Shown here: positions 17,567 through 27,300 of the stretch, in pieces
Layout: every line of letters begins with the position of its first letter
Numbering within the stretch: the first letter of the stretch is position 1
Origin: an uncultured Muribaculaceae bacterium
GTDB taxonomy: Bacteria > Bacteroidota > Bacteroidia > Bacteroidales > Muribaculaceae
Direction of reading: 5' to 3'
Length of the DNA stretch: 64,000 nt
Assembly: GCA_910586565.1 (NCBI GenBank)
Contig: CAJUIT010000001.1
Location: 1 to 64,000, forward strand
Translations under genes and position numbers: made by a program
Notes under the pieces: generated by a model
The model's database searches: none
Told to the model about the DNA's origin: nothing
Seen by the model: the letters and a program-made list of their open reading frames with translations, nothing else

Positions 17567-19807
17567 TTACTTTTTGATATTCACCGCAATCTTGGCTGAG
17601 TGAGTCATGTTGTTTTCATCAACGACAGCAGCAATGTAAATTCCACTTGAAAGATTAGAGCAGTCAACGCTGATTTCATAATCTCCCGGTGCTACCGTCT
17701 GTATCATTTTGCCGGTGAGGTCGCAGAGTTGAAATGTTTCGACGCGGGCAGCGCAACTGAATGTGAAATGGCTGTTGTCGGAGGTGCGGAATGTGAAATA
17801 GGCATCATTGGCTGCGATAGTTGTGCAAGGCAACGCGCCGAGTTGCCTTATTTTATCAAGACCAGCTTTAGCGTTGAGAATGCCACCGCCCCATTGAGGG
17901 TTGGAGGTGTCGAGCGTAGGATGGTCGGCAGTGAGGGTTAGAACCTCCCTGATATCCTCTGGGGTTGCGTTTGGATTGGCTTGGAGCCAGAGTGCAATTG
18001 TTCCTGCAACAAACGGGGCTGCCATTGATGTGCCTTGCTCATGCCCCCAGTAGTATCTGCTGCCGTTGAGGTCGCGGGAAAGGCTTTGGTTTGCAGCAGT
18101 TTCCGGGTGCGTGTCGATATAGGGCGTTGAGTTTGACGAAACTACCACACTTCCGGGTGCCGTGATGTGGGGCAGGATATCTCCGTTGTTGAGTGTGCCG
18201 TAGCTTGAGTAGAATGCCGGCGTGCCGATTTGCAGATTGCTTTCGGGTGTGGATGTGCCGTTGATTAACGGTGTTTGATCACGTGAAGTGAAGGCTCCGG
18301 CTGAAATGATGTTGGAACCGGTGCAAAGGTCGTTGATTGAGCGGGTTGCAGTGCCTGTGAATCCTGCTGGGTCACCTTCGGCTGCTAAGAAGAGCAGGGG
18401 ACTCGAGTGCATTTCAATGGTGCTCCCCTCCGGCCCGGTTATTTCCGGGCCGAACATATATTCGGCGCTCCAGGGGTCGTCGGTAGTTATATCCTTGATG
18501 TCGCAATAGTAAACCACGTTGTAACGGTTGTTTTCAGGATTTACCTCGGCAGCAAGATATAGATAACCTGAGAATCGCTCGGGCAGCAATTGCGGAGCAT
18601 GTTCGGGGAATTTGTCAACGAGGTCGGGAGAGCAAACAATCAGCTCTTCACCCTCTGCCAACAAATCTGTGGCTTCCCAGCGCATCGCAACAGATTTGTC
18701 TTTAAGTTTGAACCCTGCTATGTTGACGGTGAACGGCCTTTCATCCTCGCCCCATATATCAATGAATCCGTGGGCTTCGAGAGTTGACCACGATGGCCAT
18801 TGGCGGGTGTAGGTGCGCACAATCGGTTGGGCCGAGGTGAAAGTGTGCCCGATGTAGCATGGCCGGTGAGCATCATTTCCTGCGGCGATACACACCGAAG
18901 CCTCTTCACCAATTATGGCCATGTATTGGTTGAAAAGTGTAGTTCCGTCGTGTGGCCCGGTGGTAGATGAAATGGACATGTTGATTACGGCCGGGCGCTG
19001 TTTAGATTTAGCGTAGCTGATTATCTCCTCGCAGCCTGCAAGCAGTTGGGCATCGTAGAGTTGGCTTGTCGTCGCTACAATTTCAGCTTCTGTGGCAATC
19101 CCCTGCAAGTTGTCGGCCGCATAACTGCCGGCCATGATTCCGGCCACATGTGTGGCATGAGTATCATCGGTGTTGTCGGTGGTCCATCCCATGATTTCTT
19201 CCCCTACAAGAATGGTGGGATAGGGGGATGAGGTGTTGTAGTCGACGAGCTTTCCGACACGTGACTTCCCGCCCGAATCTATAAAATTGATGTGGTGGGG
19301 CCAGAATCCGGTGTCGCAGAATCCGGTCACCACGCCGCTGCCTGTAAGTCCGCTCCCTACGGGTGCTGGTGCAGTGAGCTGTGTGATGTTGCAGAAGCCT
19401 TTCGCCATATCAAGTGCCAATGCTGCGGGGGGATTGCACTCCACGCGGCTCACATTGCCATATCCGTCAAGCCGATTAAGTTCGCTTTCCAAAACCGAAC
19501 CTATCACAAGTGCGCCGCGGCGATGCCATTCATTGAGACAATCGGGAACGATTGCGGTTTCCGAGTCGAGCTTAACTATGACAGGCAGGTAGAGCTCATC
19601 TTCGTCGGAAGTGCGCGATTGATGACTATGTTTACTGTGTGCCTGTAGCTCCGGGTGTTTTAATGCAATCGCGCGCAGTTTGAGATAGGGATTTAGCGAT
19701 GCGGAGCAATGGATTGCACCGGATACTGTCAATGCAGCGCAAAGTGCAGTTTTCAGAATTTTATCCTGAAATTTTCCGCGTAGTGAAATCGTGTTATGTT
19801 CCGGCAT
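17567..19807 (-). CDS. Subtilisin-like serine protease with type 9 C-terminal sorting domain
   Basis: S8 peptidase of 746 residues. Catalytic residues are Asp165 (TGFCDTGFWP), His217 in DDTHATHVAGIMAG (HATH in place of the usual HGTH) and Ser594 in GTSMAAPFVAGT. A long insertion (about residues 300-560) separates His and Ser blocks. After the protease domain an 80-residue tail reads FQLCDLTGKMIQ, then SVDCSNLSSGIYIAAV and ends IAVNIKK, the pattern of the type A sorting domain recognised by the type 9 secretion system. The SprA translocon gene lies 5 kb away. The signal sequence is the hydrophobic stretch at about residues 18-36. I infer a secreted or surface-attached protease. Confidence 0.9.
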   Translation of the reverse strand: MPEHNTISLRGKFQDKILKTALCAALTVSGAIHCSASLNPYLKLRAIALKHPELQAHSKHSHQSRTSDEDELYLPVIVKLDSETAIVPDCLNEWHRRGALVIGSVLESELNRLDGYGNVSRVECNPPAALALDMAKGFCNITQLTAPAPVGSGLTGSGVVTGFCDTGFWPHHINFIDSGGKSRVGKLVDYNTSSPYPTILVGEEIMGWTTDNTDDTHATHVAGIMAGSYAADNLQGIATEAEIVATTSQLYDAQLLAGCEEIISYAKSKQRPAVINMSISSTTGPHDGTTLFNQYMAIIGEEASVCIAAGNDAHRPCYIGHTFTSAQPIVRTYTRQWPSWSTLEAHGFIDIWGEDERPFTVNIAGFKLKDKSVAMRWEATDLLAEGEELIVCSPDLVDKFPEHAPQLLPERFSGYLYLAAEVNPENNRYNVVYYCDIKDITTDDPWSAEYMFGPEITGPEGSTIEMHSSPLLFLAAEGDPAGFTGTATRSINDLCTGSNIISAGAFTSRDQTPLINGTSTPESNLQIGTPAFYSSYGTLNNGDILPHITAPGSVVVSSNSTPYIDTHPETAANQSLSRDLNGSRYYWGHEQGTSMAAPFVAGTIALWLQANPNATPEDIREVLTLTADHPTLDTSNPQWGGGILNAKAGLDKIRQLGALPCTTIAANDAYFTFRTSDNSHFTFSCAARVETFQLCDLTGKMIQTVAPGDYEISVDCSNLSSGIYIAAVVDENNMTHSAKIAVNIKK

Positions 19808-19856
19808 TCTGATGTGTCATTTGGCGTTTCATTCGGAGCAACCCGATTGAGGCATT

Positions 19857-20051
19857 TCATTCCGATGGTTTTGGTGCTCCGGCAAGCATTAAAGCGGTAC
19901 CGGCAAACAAAGCCGCACACAAAGATAATGAAACCTCCCATGATGAGAAACAGGATGCGTCGGCAATCAAAGCTCCGATGCCTGTTATTACTGCAATTAG
20001 TGTGAGCAAGAGGCCGATTATGTAGAGCGGGCGATGGTTTTTAGTTGTCAT
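19857..20051 (-). CDS. Small two-span membrane protein
   Basis: A 64-residue frame with two hydrophobic helices (PLYIIGLLLTLIAVITGIGA and SLCAALFAGTALMLAGA) and short charged ends. It begins 33 bases after the nitroreductase stop and ends before the protease gene, on the same strand, with no competing frame of better quality. I do not recognise the family and no function can be given. Confidence 0.55.
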   Translation of the reverse strand: MTTKNHRPLYIIGLLLTLIAVITGIGALIADASCFSSWEVSLSLCAALFAGTALMLAGAPKPSE

Positions 20052-20084
20052 GGCTGCCTGAGGATGATTGGTTGTTTATAGGTG

Positions 20085-20960
20085 TCAGAATAGCTTTACT
20101 GAGATTGATAGCAAAGAATCGTCATCGGTAGTCCATTGACTATTCAACCCGAGTTGACGGCATGCGACATGAAAATGTTGATAAGCGATGCCCATGTCGA
20201 AGGGTGTCAGTTTTCCGTTTTTTCGCGTATGGAATGAAACTGTGGCCGTTGAACCGTTTTGTGCCGGCGTCACTTTCGCACTCCAGGGTTGAGAATTTGT
20301 TGATGAGGGTGCGCGGCGCACACATTCGAGTGCTATGGCGATTTTCTCCATCAATGAGCATTTTATTGGAGCAGTATCGGTTATAACAGATTCGAGCAGT
20401 GAGGGAGCAGGCGGTTCTATGCCGCTAAAAAGCTCGTTGAAGGGTTTGCGGGTGTCGGCTGCGGAAATGCGGCGCATGAACCGTTCGGCAAACCGCGCTT
20501 TTTCGGTGGGATGGCCGACTGGGCAGATGATGCTCACTTCGGCGGATGGTGCCGCGTTATGGGCAGCCAGATCAAATGCTTTCTGAAATGAGCTTTGGCT
20601 GAATGTTCCGCCAATCCAGCATGTGCCCAAATGCATTCTTGTGCATTCGAGCACGATGTGTTCAAACATGAATCCGGCCATGACCTTATCGTGCACGGCA
20701 TTTCCGGCGCTCATGGCAAAATAAGTGCGTGCTCCTTTTATGAATCCATAGGTGCCGAGCTTCCCTTCAGCTTCAACGGAGTCGATTAGTCTTATGACCG
20801 GTGGGGTGCAGTGCCCGAAAAATCCGGTCAGGTCGGGAAACAGCTCATTTGTCGATTGCATGCCAAGATTGCGAAGTTGCGAAGATGTTGCCGCATCAGG
20901 GCGCAATCCGTTGAATGTGCGGCACGATTTGCGTTGGAATATGTCAGAAATCAGAGCCAT
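20085..20960 (-). CDS. Nitroreductase-family protein
   Basis: A 291-residue FMN-dependent nitroreductase-fold protein. It starts ISDIFQRKSCRTFNG and has a middle segment with HIVLECTRMHLGTCWIGGTF, and a second set with VRRAPSSTNSQPWSAKV, the FMN-phosphate contact seen in nitroreductases, but placed C-terminally. That order fits the putative TM-nitroreductase group found in Bacteroidales and clostridia. Such enzymes reduce nitro or quinone compounds with NAD(P)H, but the natural substrate here is unknown. Upstream is the terminator of the TPR gene. Confidence 0.75.
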   Translation of the reverse strand: MALISDIFQRKSCRTFNGLRPDAATSSQLRNLGMQSTNELFPDLTGFFGHCTPPVIRLIDSVEAEGKLGTYGFIKGARTYFAMSAGNAVHDKVMAGFMFEHIVLECTRMHLGTCWIGGTFSQSSFQKAFDLAAHNAAPSAEVSIICPVGHPTEKARFAERFMRRISAADTRKPFNELFSGIEPPAPSLLESVITDTAPIKCSLMEKIAIALECVRRAPSSTNSQPWSAKVTPAQNGSTATVSFHTRKNGKLTPFDMGIAYQHFHVACRQLGLNSQWTTDDDSLLSISVKLF

Positions 20961-20998
20961 TTGAACAGCCTGTGTTTATTGGATTATTTTAAATATAA

Positions 20999-21048
20999 CA
21001 GAGGCGGCTGTGTACGGGAATTGTTAAAATCCTCCACAACCGCCTCTG
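20999..21048 (-). terminator. Terminator after the TPR gene
   Basis: A 14-base stem (20999-21012 with 21035-21048; one G-U) is followed on the minus strand by TTATATTT. It lies 31 bases past the TPR stop codon. Confidence 0.75.
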
Positions 21049-21079
21049 AAAGCTTTCGGGTTATAGTGATGAGCGCGTT

Positions 21080-22696
21080 TTATTTCAGATTTTCAATGAA
21101 TGTTTTGAGTTCCTCGGAGGGGTCAACATCATAGAATTTCTGGAAATAAACTTTTGCGTTCTCAACATCATTGTTGGTGAGATAGTAGTTGCCGAGACGG
21201 CCGTAGATAGCGCGGTAGATTGATTTGCGCTTTTCAACGTTGGCGGGGTCAGCATCGAGCACGGCGAGGGTAGCCTGATCGGCGGCGATGACCTCGGGGG
21301 TTACATTGCCGCGGCTTGCCACGCGGAGAATGTCACTGCGTGTGTTAAGCACCAGAGGATTGTCGGGAACACGAGCAATTACCTTGTCGATGGTTGCCAA
21401 AGCCTTATTTGCTGCATTGAGCGAGGCCACGCTGTCGGTATCCATGTAGGAGATTGCGAGGTTCTGGTAGCGGCGTGCAAGCTGAAGCATATCGTTGGGA
21501 TTTGCATTCTCACCTTCGCCGTCAATGAACTTGGCCATTGTGTCGGCAGCTTTGTCATACATTTTTGCGCTGGTGTAAGCGCTGCTGAGGTCCTTGAGGA
21601 GAGAGGTCTTTTCGGGTGAAAGTGCAACAGCCTTTTCGTAGATATCTACAGCCAGAGTGTCCTGACCCATATCCTGAAGCAGTTCGCCATACTGGATGTA
21701 GTCCTGCGAGTTGATTTCAGCGTTGGGGTTGTTAAAAAGCTTGTCGGCGGCAGCTTTTGCTGCATCATTCTCGCCCATAGCCTTTTTGTTGTAGAACTGC
21801 AGGCGCTGCATGTAGAAGTTGGCGGGATCCTCGTTGAGAAGCTCTGTTGCGAGGGCATACGATTCGGGGTAACGTTTTGCGAAGAAGAGCAGACCAACCA
21901 GACGCTGTTTGTCTTTCTTGAAGTGGTTGGGGTTCTCGATGTATTTCTCATACTGCTCGGCGGCACGTGTGAGCTGGTTATCCTCGTAGTACTTCTCGGC
22001 AAGTTCGCGCTGTGCCAATGCCGAGTTGGGCTGGGCTTTCAGCAGGTCGCGAAGCTTCTCGATAGCATACTGGGGATTCACGTGGAAATATGTGCGGGCA
22101 TATTTCACGTATGCTTCGGGGTGCTCAAACTTTGTATCGAACTGAGCTGCCATCTCATACATACCTGCAGCTTCGCCAACGTTGGTTTTTGCCAGACGGT
22201 CGCCTTCAAGAATGAAGGGGGCAGGAGCGTTTTTAACCGCTTTTTTTGCATCGGCGAGAGCCTTTTCAATCTCCTTGTTGTATTTAACGGGGTCGGCGTT
22301 GAAGTAGGCACGGGCAATCTCGGTGAGAACGTCGGCATCCTTCTTAGCTTTGCCTTTGGCATCTTTGAAGTAACCGGCGGCAGCCGATTCATTGCCTTCG
22401 GCGAGCGCGAGTGCACCGAGGCCGATGTAGTTGTAGCCGTTGTCGGCATCAGCAGCAAGACCATTGTCGAAAAGTGTCTTTGCTTTTGCTTTGTTTCCAT
22501 TGTTCAAGGCAATCTGACCGAGGTAGTAGTAAACGGTCGCTTTCTGGGCACCTGCCTGATCAAGGTTATTGTTAAGGATGATTGCGGCTTCCTCGGGCTG
22601 GTCGGCGCGATAGTATTCCACACCATCTTTGAAACCTTGGGCCGATAAGCCCAAAGCGCTTCCTAAGAATAAGGAAATAAGAGCGTTGAATTTCAT
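21080..22696 (-). CDS. Periplasmic TPR protein
   Basis: A signal peptide (MKFNALISLFLGSALGLSAQ) is followed by at least eight tetratricopeptide-like repeats across the 538 residues (for example KATVYYYLGQIALNNGNKAKA and NGYNYIGLGALALAEGNESAA). It follows the PstS-like lipoprotein gene on the same strand. In other Bacteroidales this TPR plus PstS-like pair usually accompanies exbB/exbD/tonB energy-transduction genes (from memory); those genes are not next door here. Role: probably protein-protein scaffold in the envelope; no enzyme motif is present. Confidence 0.8.
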   Translation of the reverse strand: MKFNALISLFLGSALGLSAQGFKDGVEYYRADQPEEAAIILNNNLDQAGAQKATVYYYLGQIALNNGNKAKAKTLFDNGLAADADNGYNYIGLGALALAEGNESAAAGYFKDAKGKAKKDADVLTEIARAYFNADPVKYNKEIEKALADAKKAVKNAPAPFILEGDRLAKTNVGEAAGMYEMAAQFDTKFEHPEAYVKYARTYFHVNPQYAIEKLRDLLKAQPNSALAQRELAEKYYEDNQLTRAAEQYEKYIENPNHFKKDKQRLVGLLFFAKRYPESYALATELLNEDPANFYMQRLQFYNKKAMGENDAAKAAADKLFNNPNAEINSQDYIQYGELLQDMGQDTLAVDIYEKAVALSPEKTSLLKDLSSAYTSAKMYDKAADTMAKFIDGEGENANPNDMLQLARRYQNLAISYMDTDSVASLNAANKALATIDKVIARVPDNPLVLNTRSDILRVASRGNVTPEVIAADQATLAVLDADPANVEKRKSIYRAIYGRLGNYYLTNNDVENAKVYFQKFYDVDPSEELKTFIENLK

Positions 22697-22781
22697 GTTC
22701 TTTACCTTTTGTTTAAAGCGTTATATTTGTTTTTTTATTTTTATCGTGATTGGTTGGCAATATTTCAGCCGGGTGGATGGC

Positions 22782-23771
22782 TCAGTCAACCGACACCATG
22801 CGGTGATGAACGGTTGCCGGGAGCACACCGGTTGACATCATCAGTTTTTGGCCGCGGAATGATGTCACGAATGCGAAAAATCCGTTGGCAAGCGAGCCTG
22901 ATGCCCCGGTGTTAATCATATAGATTGAACGGTAGAGCGGATAGCTGCCGTCGAAAATATAGGCCTGATAGGGCTTGAATGCTTCGATGGAGTTGTTGCG
23001 GCGCATTGCCAGCACTTTCACATCGTCGGTGAATGTGGTGGCGGTGGTGTCGTCGACCTCCAGGGTTTTCACACGTTCCTCAGCTGGCATGTCAACAGTT
23101 TTGAGGTCGGATGAAATCCAGCTCACACCAACGAGTCCGATGGCGTTTCGGCGGTTTTTCACTTCGTTGAACACAGCCTCCATTGATTGTGCGGCTGCAA
23201 CATTGTCGGCAAACGGTTTTCCCATGAGAATGCTGTCGGCCATATACTTCACAACCGATGACCCGTTGTGGTCGAAAATAACCTGAATCGTGCCAAGCTT
23301 TGATGGGTAAACATCATTCCATTCTGTTACCTGACCCGACAGAATTTCCTGAAGTTCCTTTATCGAAAGGTTTTCAACCGGATTCTCGGGGTTGACAATA
23401 ACGGCAATGGCATCAACCGCAATCTTTTTGGTTTTGGCGAAGTGTTTCTTATCCTTGAGAAAGTCGACTTGATCTTTTGTGAGCTCATGTGAAATCACGG
23501 CAAGGCGGGCCGACCCGAACAGAAGAGAATCCACACAGGCTTTCTCATCGGTGTAGTAGGGGAGAACCGAAGCGTTGGGATAGACGTATTCAAACACCTC
23601 TATTTCCTGCTGCATGATGTTTTCAAAGGAAGCATCACACGCCATCACCACAGTGCCCGATGTTGACGAATTGCCTTTGGGAGCTTCGCGGCGACCTTTG
23701 CCCTTGCACCCCATGCATGTGAGCATGAGTGCGCTTACGGCTAAGAATATGACATAATAGATTTTTTTCAT
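22782..23771 (-). CDS. PstS-like phosphate-binding lipoprotein
   Basis: I start at 23771, giving MKKIYYVIFLAVSALML followed by TCMGC, a lipoprotein signal; the longer frame to 23840 would begin at or before the predicted transcription start. The mature part is a PBP-like (PstS superfamily) domain: VVMACDASFENIMQQEI at its start, AVIVNPENPVENLSIKELQEILSGQVTEW, and a DHNGSSVVKYM segment for ligand binding, ending in FANGFFAFVTSFRGQKLM. It could bind phosphate or act as a structural partner of the TPR protein encoded 85 bases downstream. No Pst transporter genes are near, so uptake of phosphate is not certain. Confidence 0.82.
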   Translation of the reverse strand: MKKIYYVIFLAVSALMLTCMGCKGKGRREAPKGNSSTSGTVVMACDASFENIMQQEIEVFEYVYPNASVLPYYTDEKACVDSLLFGSARLAVISHELTKDQVDFLKDKKHFAKTKKIAVDAIAVIVNPENPVENLSIKELQEILSGQVTEWNDVYPSKLGTIQVIFDHNGSSVVKYMADSILMGKPFADNVAAAQSMEAVFNEVKNRRNAIGLVGVSWISSDLKTVDMPAEERVKTLEVDDTTATTFTDDVKVLAMRRNNSIEAFKPYQAYIFDGSYPLYRSIYMINTGASGSLANGFFAFVTSFRGQKLMMSTGVLPATVHHRMVSVD

Positions 23772-23844
23772 GACTGTCTCGGTTAGAGTGTGCGCTAATG
23801 CTTCCGCGCCCCGTGGCTTCATGCAGGTGTGCGGTTTCAAATAG

Positions 23845-23852
23845 CAAAGATA
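23845..23852 (-). promoter_or_regulatory. -7 promoter element for the PstS-like gene
   Basis: TATCTTTG on the minus strand; transcription would begin close to 23838, which argues for the start codon at 23771 rather than 23840. A TTTG lies 23 bases upstream, slightly too far. Confidence 0.5.
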
Positions 23853-23879
23853 GTGAATGTTAAATTAACAATAGACAAA

Positions 23880-23904
23880 TTCGACGCCCAATTTGGGCGC
23901 CGAA
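23880..23904 (-). terminator. Terminator after the small membrane protein gene
   Basis: TTCGACGCCCAA and TTGGGCGCCGAA form a near-perfect inverted repeat (one G-U), followed on the minus strand by TTTGTCTATTGTT. It lies 14 bases past the stop of the 77-residue gene. Confidence 0.6.
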
Positions 23905-23917
23905 CTTTTAAAAATTG

Positions 23918-24151
23918 TCAAAGTGACGTATCCAATCCCCAAAATTGGCGGATTCCGCGCCAAATACCGTAGAGGATTAACATGATGCCTCCAATCCAGC
24001 GGAGCCATTGGAGAGCCGGGGTTGTCCACTCGAAGTAGTTGATGAGCAACAGTACGCCCATGCCTACGTAAACGATTATCATTATAATCCCAAAAATCAC
24101 TCTCATTGCAGAGGGAACCATAGGCTTGCGCCCTTCGTCATCTCGTGTCAT
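23918..24151 (-). CDS. Small conserved-looking membrane protein
   Basis: A 77-residue frame with a charged N-terminus, two membrane helices (VIFGIIMIIVYVGMGVLLLI and WIGGIMLILYGIWRGI) and a short tail. It sits upstream of the PstS-like and TPR genes on the same strand with its own terminator. I recall similar two-span proteins in this position in Bacteroidales but cannot give a function. Confidence 0.65.
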   Translation of the reverse strand: MTRDDEGRKPMVPSAMRVIFGIIMIIVYVGMGVLLLINYFEWTTPALQWLRWIGGIMLILYGIWRGIRQFWGLDTSL

Positions 24152-24345
24152 ATCAATATAGTTTTAACGGTTTTGCTTGTTGACGCATCCTTCTCCGTCG
24201 ACTGTTACAGATGTATTCAGCTTCAGGAGGCGGGTGGCGTGGTTGTTTTATTTTTTAACGTTTTGCCGGGTGCGATGGTTCGCCGGACGCATCTGAAAAG
24301 TCGTCGCTACGTTATCATTGATGCTCGCGAGTTTTTGCAGCGGCA

Positions 24346-27300
24346 TTAGCGGGCGAGGTTCAGGTTGAGAGAAAGTCCGTAGGAGGAGTTGGAGGTGGGG
24401 TAGGCCGAAGTACTTACCAGAGGGGTGTTCACCTGGTGGTCGAAGTAGGCCGCCAGTGTGAGTCGCCGCGACAGGATGTAGCTTGCGTTGAAGTTGATGG
24501 TGAATGTGCGGGTGCCTGATGTGGGTTGCGTGTAGTTGCTCTCGATGCGGCGGATGAGCGCCTGAGTGTTCTGAATGGAGAGGTCGGCGTTAATTGTGAG
24601 GTCGTTGCTCACGCCGCGCTGTGAGCCGCGCATCTTAAGGATGGTGTTGAACCCAACGATTTTGTAGCCCAACCCCACGGTGAGGCCGCGTGTGGTGGCT
24701 TCCACCACCTGACCGGCCGAGGAGTTGAGGGTGAGCGTGCGTTGGTCGCGCCATTCGGCGTTCACCTGCAACTCGTTTTTCAGGGTGGCGTTGAAGCCGA
24801 TGAGGGGTGCAAAGCGTTCGGTAATCGAAACGGTTGAGATGTTGTAGGGGGAGGAGGGGATGGGGGAGCCGGTGAGCTCGTCGACGGTGAAGCCGATATT
24901 CTCGCCCCCCGCACTCAGCCAGTTGAGATAGGATGAATAGCTGCCCACGGAGTAGGTGCACTGGTAGGCGTGGGTAAGGGTGAACGTTTTGAGGAAATTG
25001 CGGAGATTTCCGAGGTTGACGAGACCGTCGTAGGTCACACGCCAGTTGGGGAGCACGTGAGCAAACGAGGGGAACGGGTCGAGATATTGTTTCTGCGGAT
25101 TTGTTCCGGTGTAGGCGGCGATGAACGCGGGAATAAGCACGTCGGATGATGTTTCTGACACCGAGCCTACTTCGGGGTTGAACGGTTGGCCGGCGTGGGG
25201 ATTATCTTTCATGAAGCCGCCGCTGGGGTAGGTGGTGCCTGCATATTGATTCTGCACGCGGCCTGCAATGACGGGGATATTGTCGATGAACGACTGGAAT
25301 GCGTTGCTGTAGTAACCGTCCTCGGCTTTCGATGAACCGAGCGCGGTTTTAAGTGCCACGTGAGTTTTGGTGTAGGAACCCGAAAGGCTCACAGGCATGT
25401 CGGCATACATGAACTGAATCTGACTTGTGCGGTTATCGGTGCGGTTGGATGTGAGCTGAATCTTCAGGCCCTTTATCGGTTCGAGTTGCAACTCGATGTT
25501 AAGTTCCTGCCCCTGCGACCACATGGCGGGAGAGGTCTGGCCGTCGTCGCAGATGAGCCATCCGCGGTCTTTTGCCTTGTAGATGTAGTTCTCATCGGTG
25601 AAACCGAACGCGAAGTCGAGACCCGGCGACATGGGGCCATAGGATGTGCTTTGACCGAACACGTTGCCGATTTCATTGCGGAAGAGAGGTACCGACAATG
25701 TTTTGGTGCGTTTCCACCTGATGGCAAGCGAACGCGGACTCATTGCCAGTCGCAATGAGTATTCCCCGATTTCACGCCATAGCGATTTCTCCTCTTTGAG
25801 GATTTCCTCGATGGTGAATTTGATGTTCTGGTCCGACGGGGTGAGAATCTCCACCGAGTTGGCATCAATCACCTTGTGCTTGAATACAAACGGACTGCCG
25901 TCGGGCAACGTAGCCGTGATTTTCACTTTCTTGTTTCGCAGGTTGTGCTTGATGGTGAAAGTGGTGTCGGGCTTCAGTTTGTAGGTTCGCTCAAATTTCT
26001 TTGGCTTCTTGGGCAAGGAGTTTGTGCGCGTGTTGGCAAACCGCTTGTTCACATCTTTAACAAACGGGATTTTGTTGTAGAGGCTTTCGAAGTTCATGCG
26101 CCCGTCGACGCTGAGCGACGATTGGTTGGCGATGGTGTTGCCGAGCGAAATGCCGTCAATCTCGGCTCCGCGGTCCCAGCGGTAGGTGGAGTTGTAGGTT
26201 ACCGATCCGGTGAGGAAATCGAGCACGGGAATGCGGTTGAACGGTGCGCGGTAGGTGGCTACGAACGATTGGTTGTAGGCCCAGGGGGTGCCGAGCGACA
26301 GTATCGACTGCCACACGGTGTCTTTCCATTCCTTGTATTTGTCGGGGAACAGCTTACGGTTCACGGCTCCAACAGTCTCCTCGATTCGGGCGGAGGTATT
26401 GGAGGTGAATGAGAGGTTGATTGATTTTGTGAGATTCCAGTTGAGCTGGAACTGGCGGTCCCAAAGGAAGTTTTTGCTCACAGAAACCGGGAGCTGGAAC
26501 ATAACGTCGGTTTCGGAACGTGTCTGCTGTTCGTAGTAGTAGCGCGACATGTTCGTGAGGAACGAGATGCTGGTGGGGAGATAGTTCAGCTCCCAATCCT
26601 TTATGAACTTGAGGTTCTTGTTTTTCGATTTCAGTCCGCCGAACGGTTTCCACCCCTTGAACATGGGGGAATAATTGTAGGCCAGCGACCCGCGGTAGTC
26701 GTTGGTGTTCTCATATTCGGTTGTGGGATCCGTTTTCGACTGCTTGTTGAACGAGAAATTGAACGTGAAGTTCGAGGGGTCCCAGGGCATCGGTTTGGCG
26801 CTTGTGATATCGAATTTCAACCCGGAAATAGAGAAGCTCTTCACCGTGTTGCGCTCCACTGCGTAAGCCTCGATTGAGTCGCGTTCATGCTTGTCGGCAG
26901 CCTCGTCGAGAGCGTCTTTCAGCAACACGTCCTGGTCGAGAGGATTGTATTTCGGGGTGGTCTTTTCTTTCGATACAGAATAGTAGATGGGTGCATGGAG
27001 TTTCACTTTCTCGGGGAGGAAGCGCCCGAGGTCGGCCTGCACGGCAAAGTTATATTGCTGATAGTCGTCGAGGCGGCGAGAGTTGAGCCCTTGGTCGACA
27101 TTGCCGAAGCCGGCGGTTTCAATGTGGGTGCCGAAGTTTAGGGTAGCAACGTCCGACACGCCGAGGTTGACATTGGCTTTGGCAGCCCAGCCACCCTCTT
27201 CGTCGAAGTCGGTCACTTTGAGTTCGTTAACCCACACAATACCGTCTTTAGTGTGGTTGGCGTTATTGCGCACACCAACGAGCATCACCCTGATGTCGCT

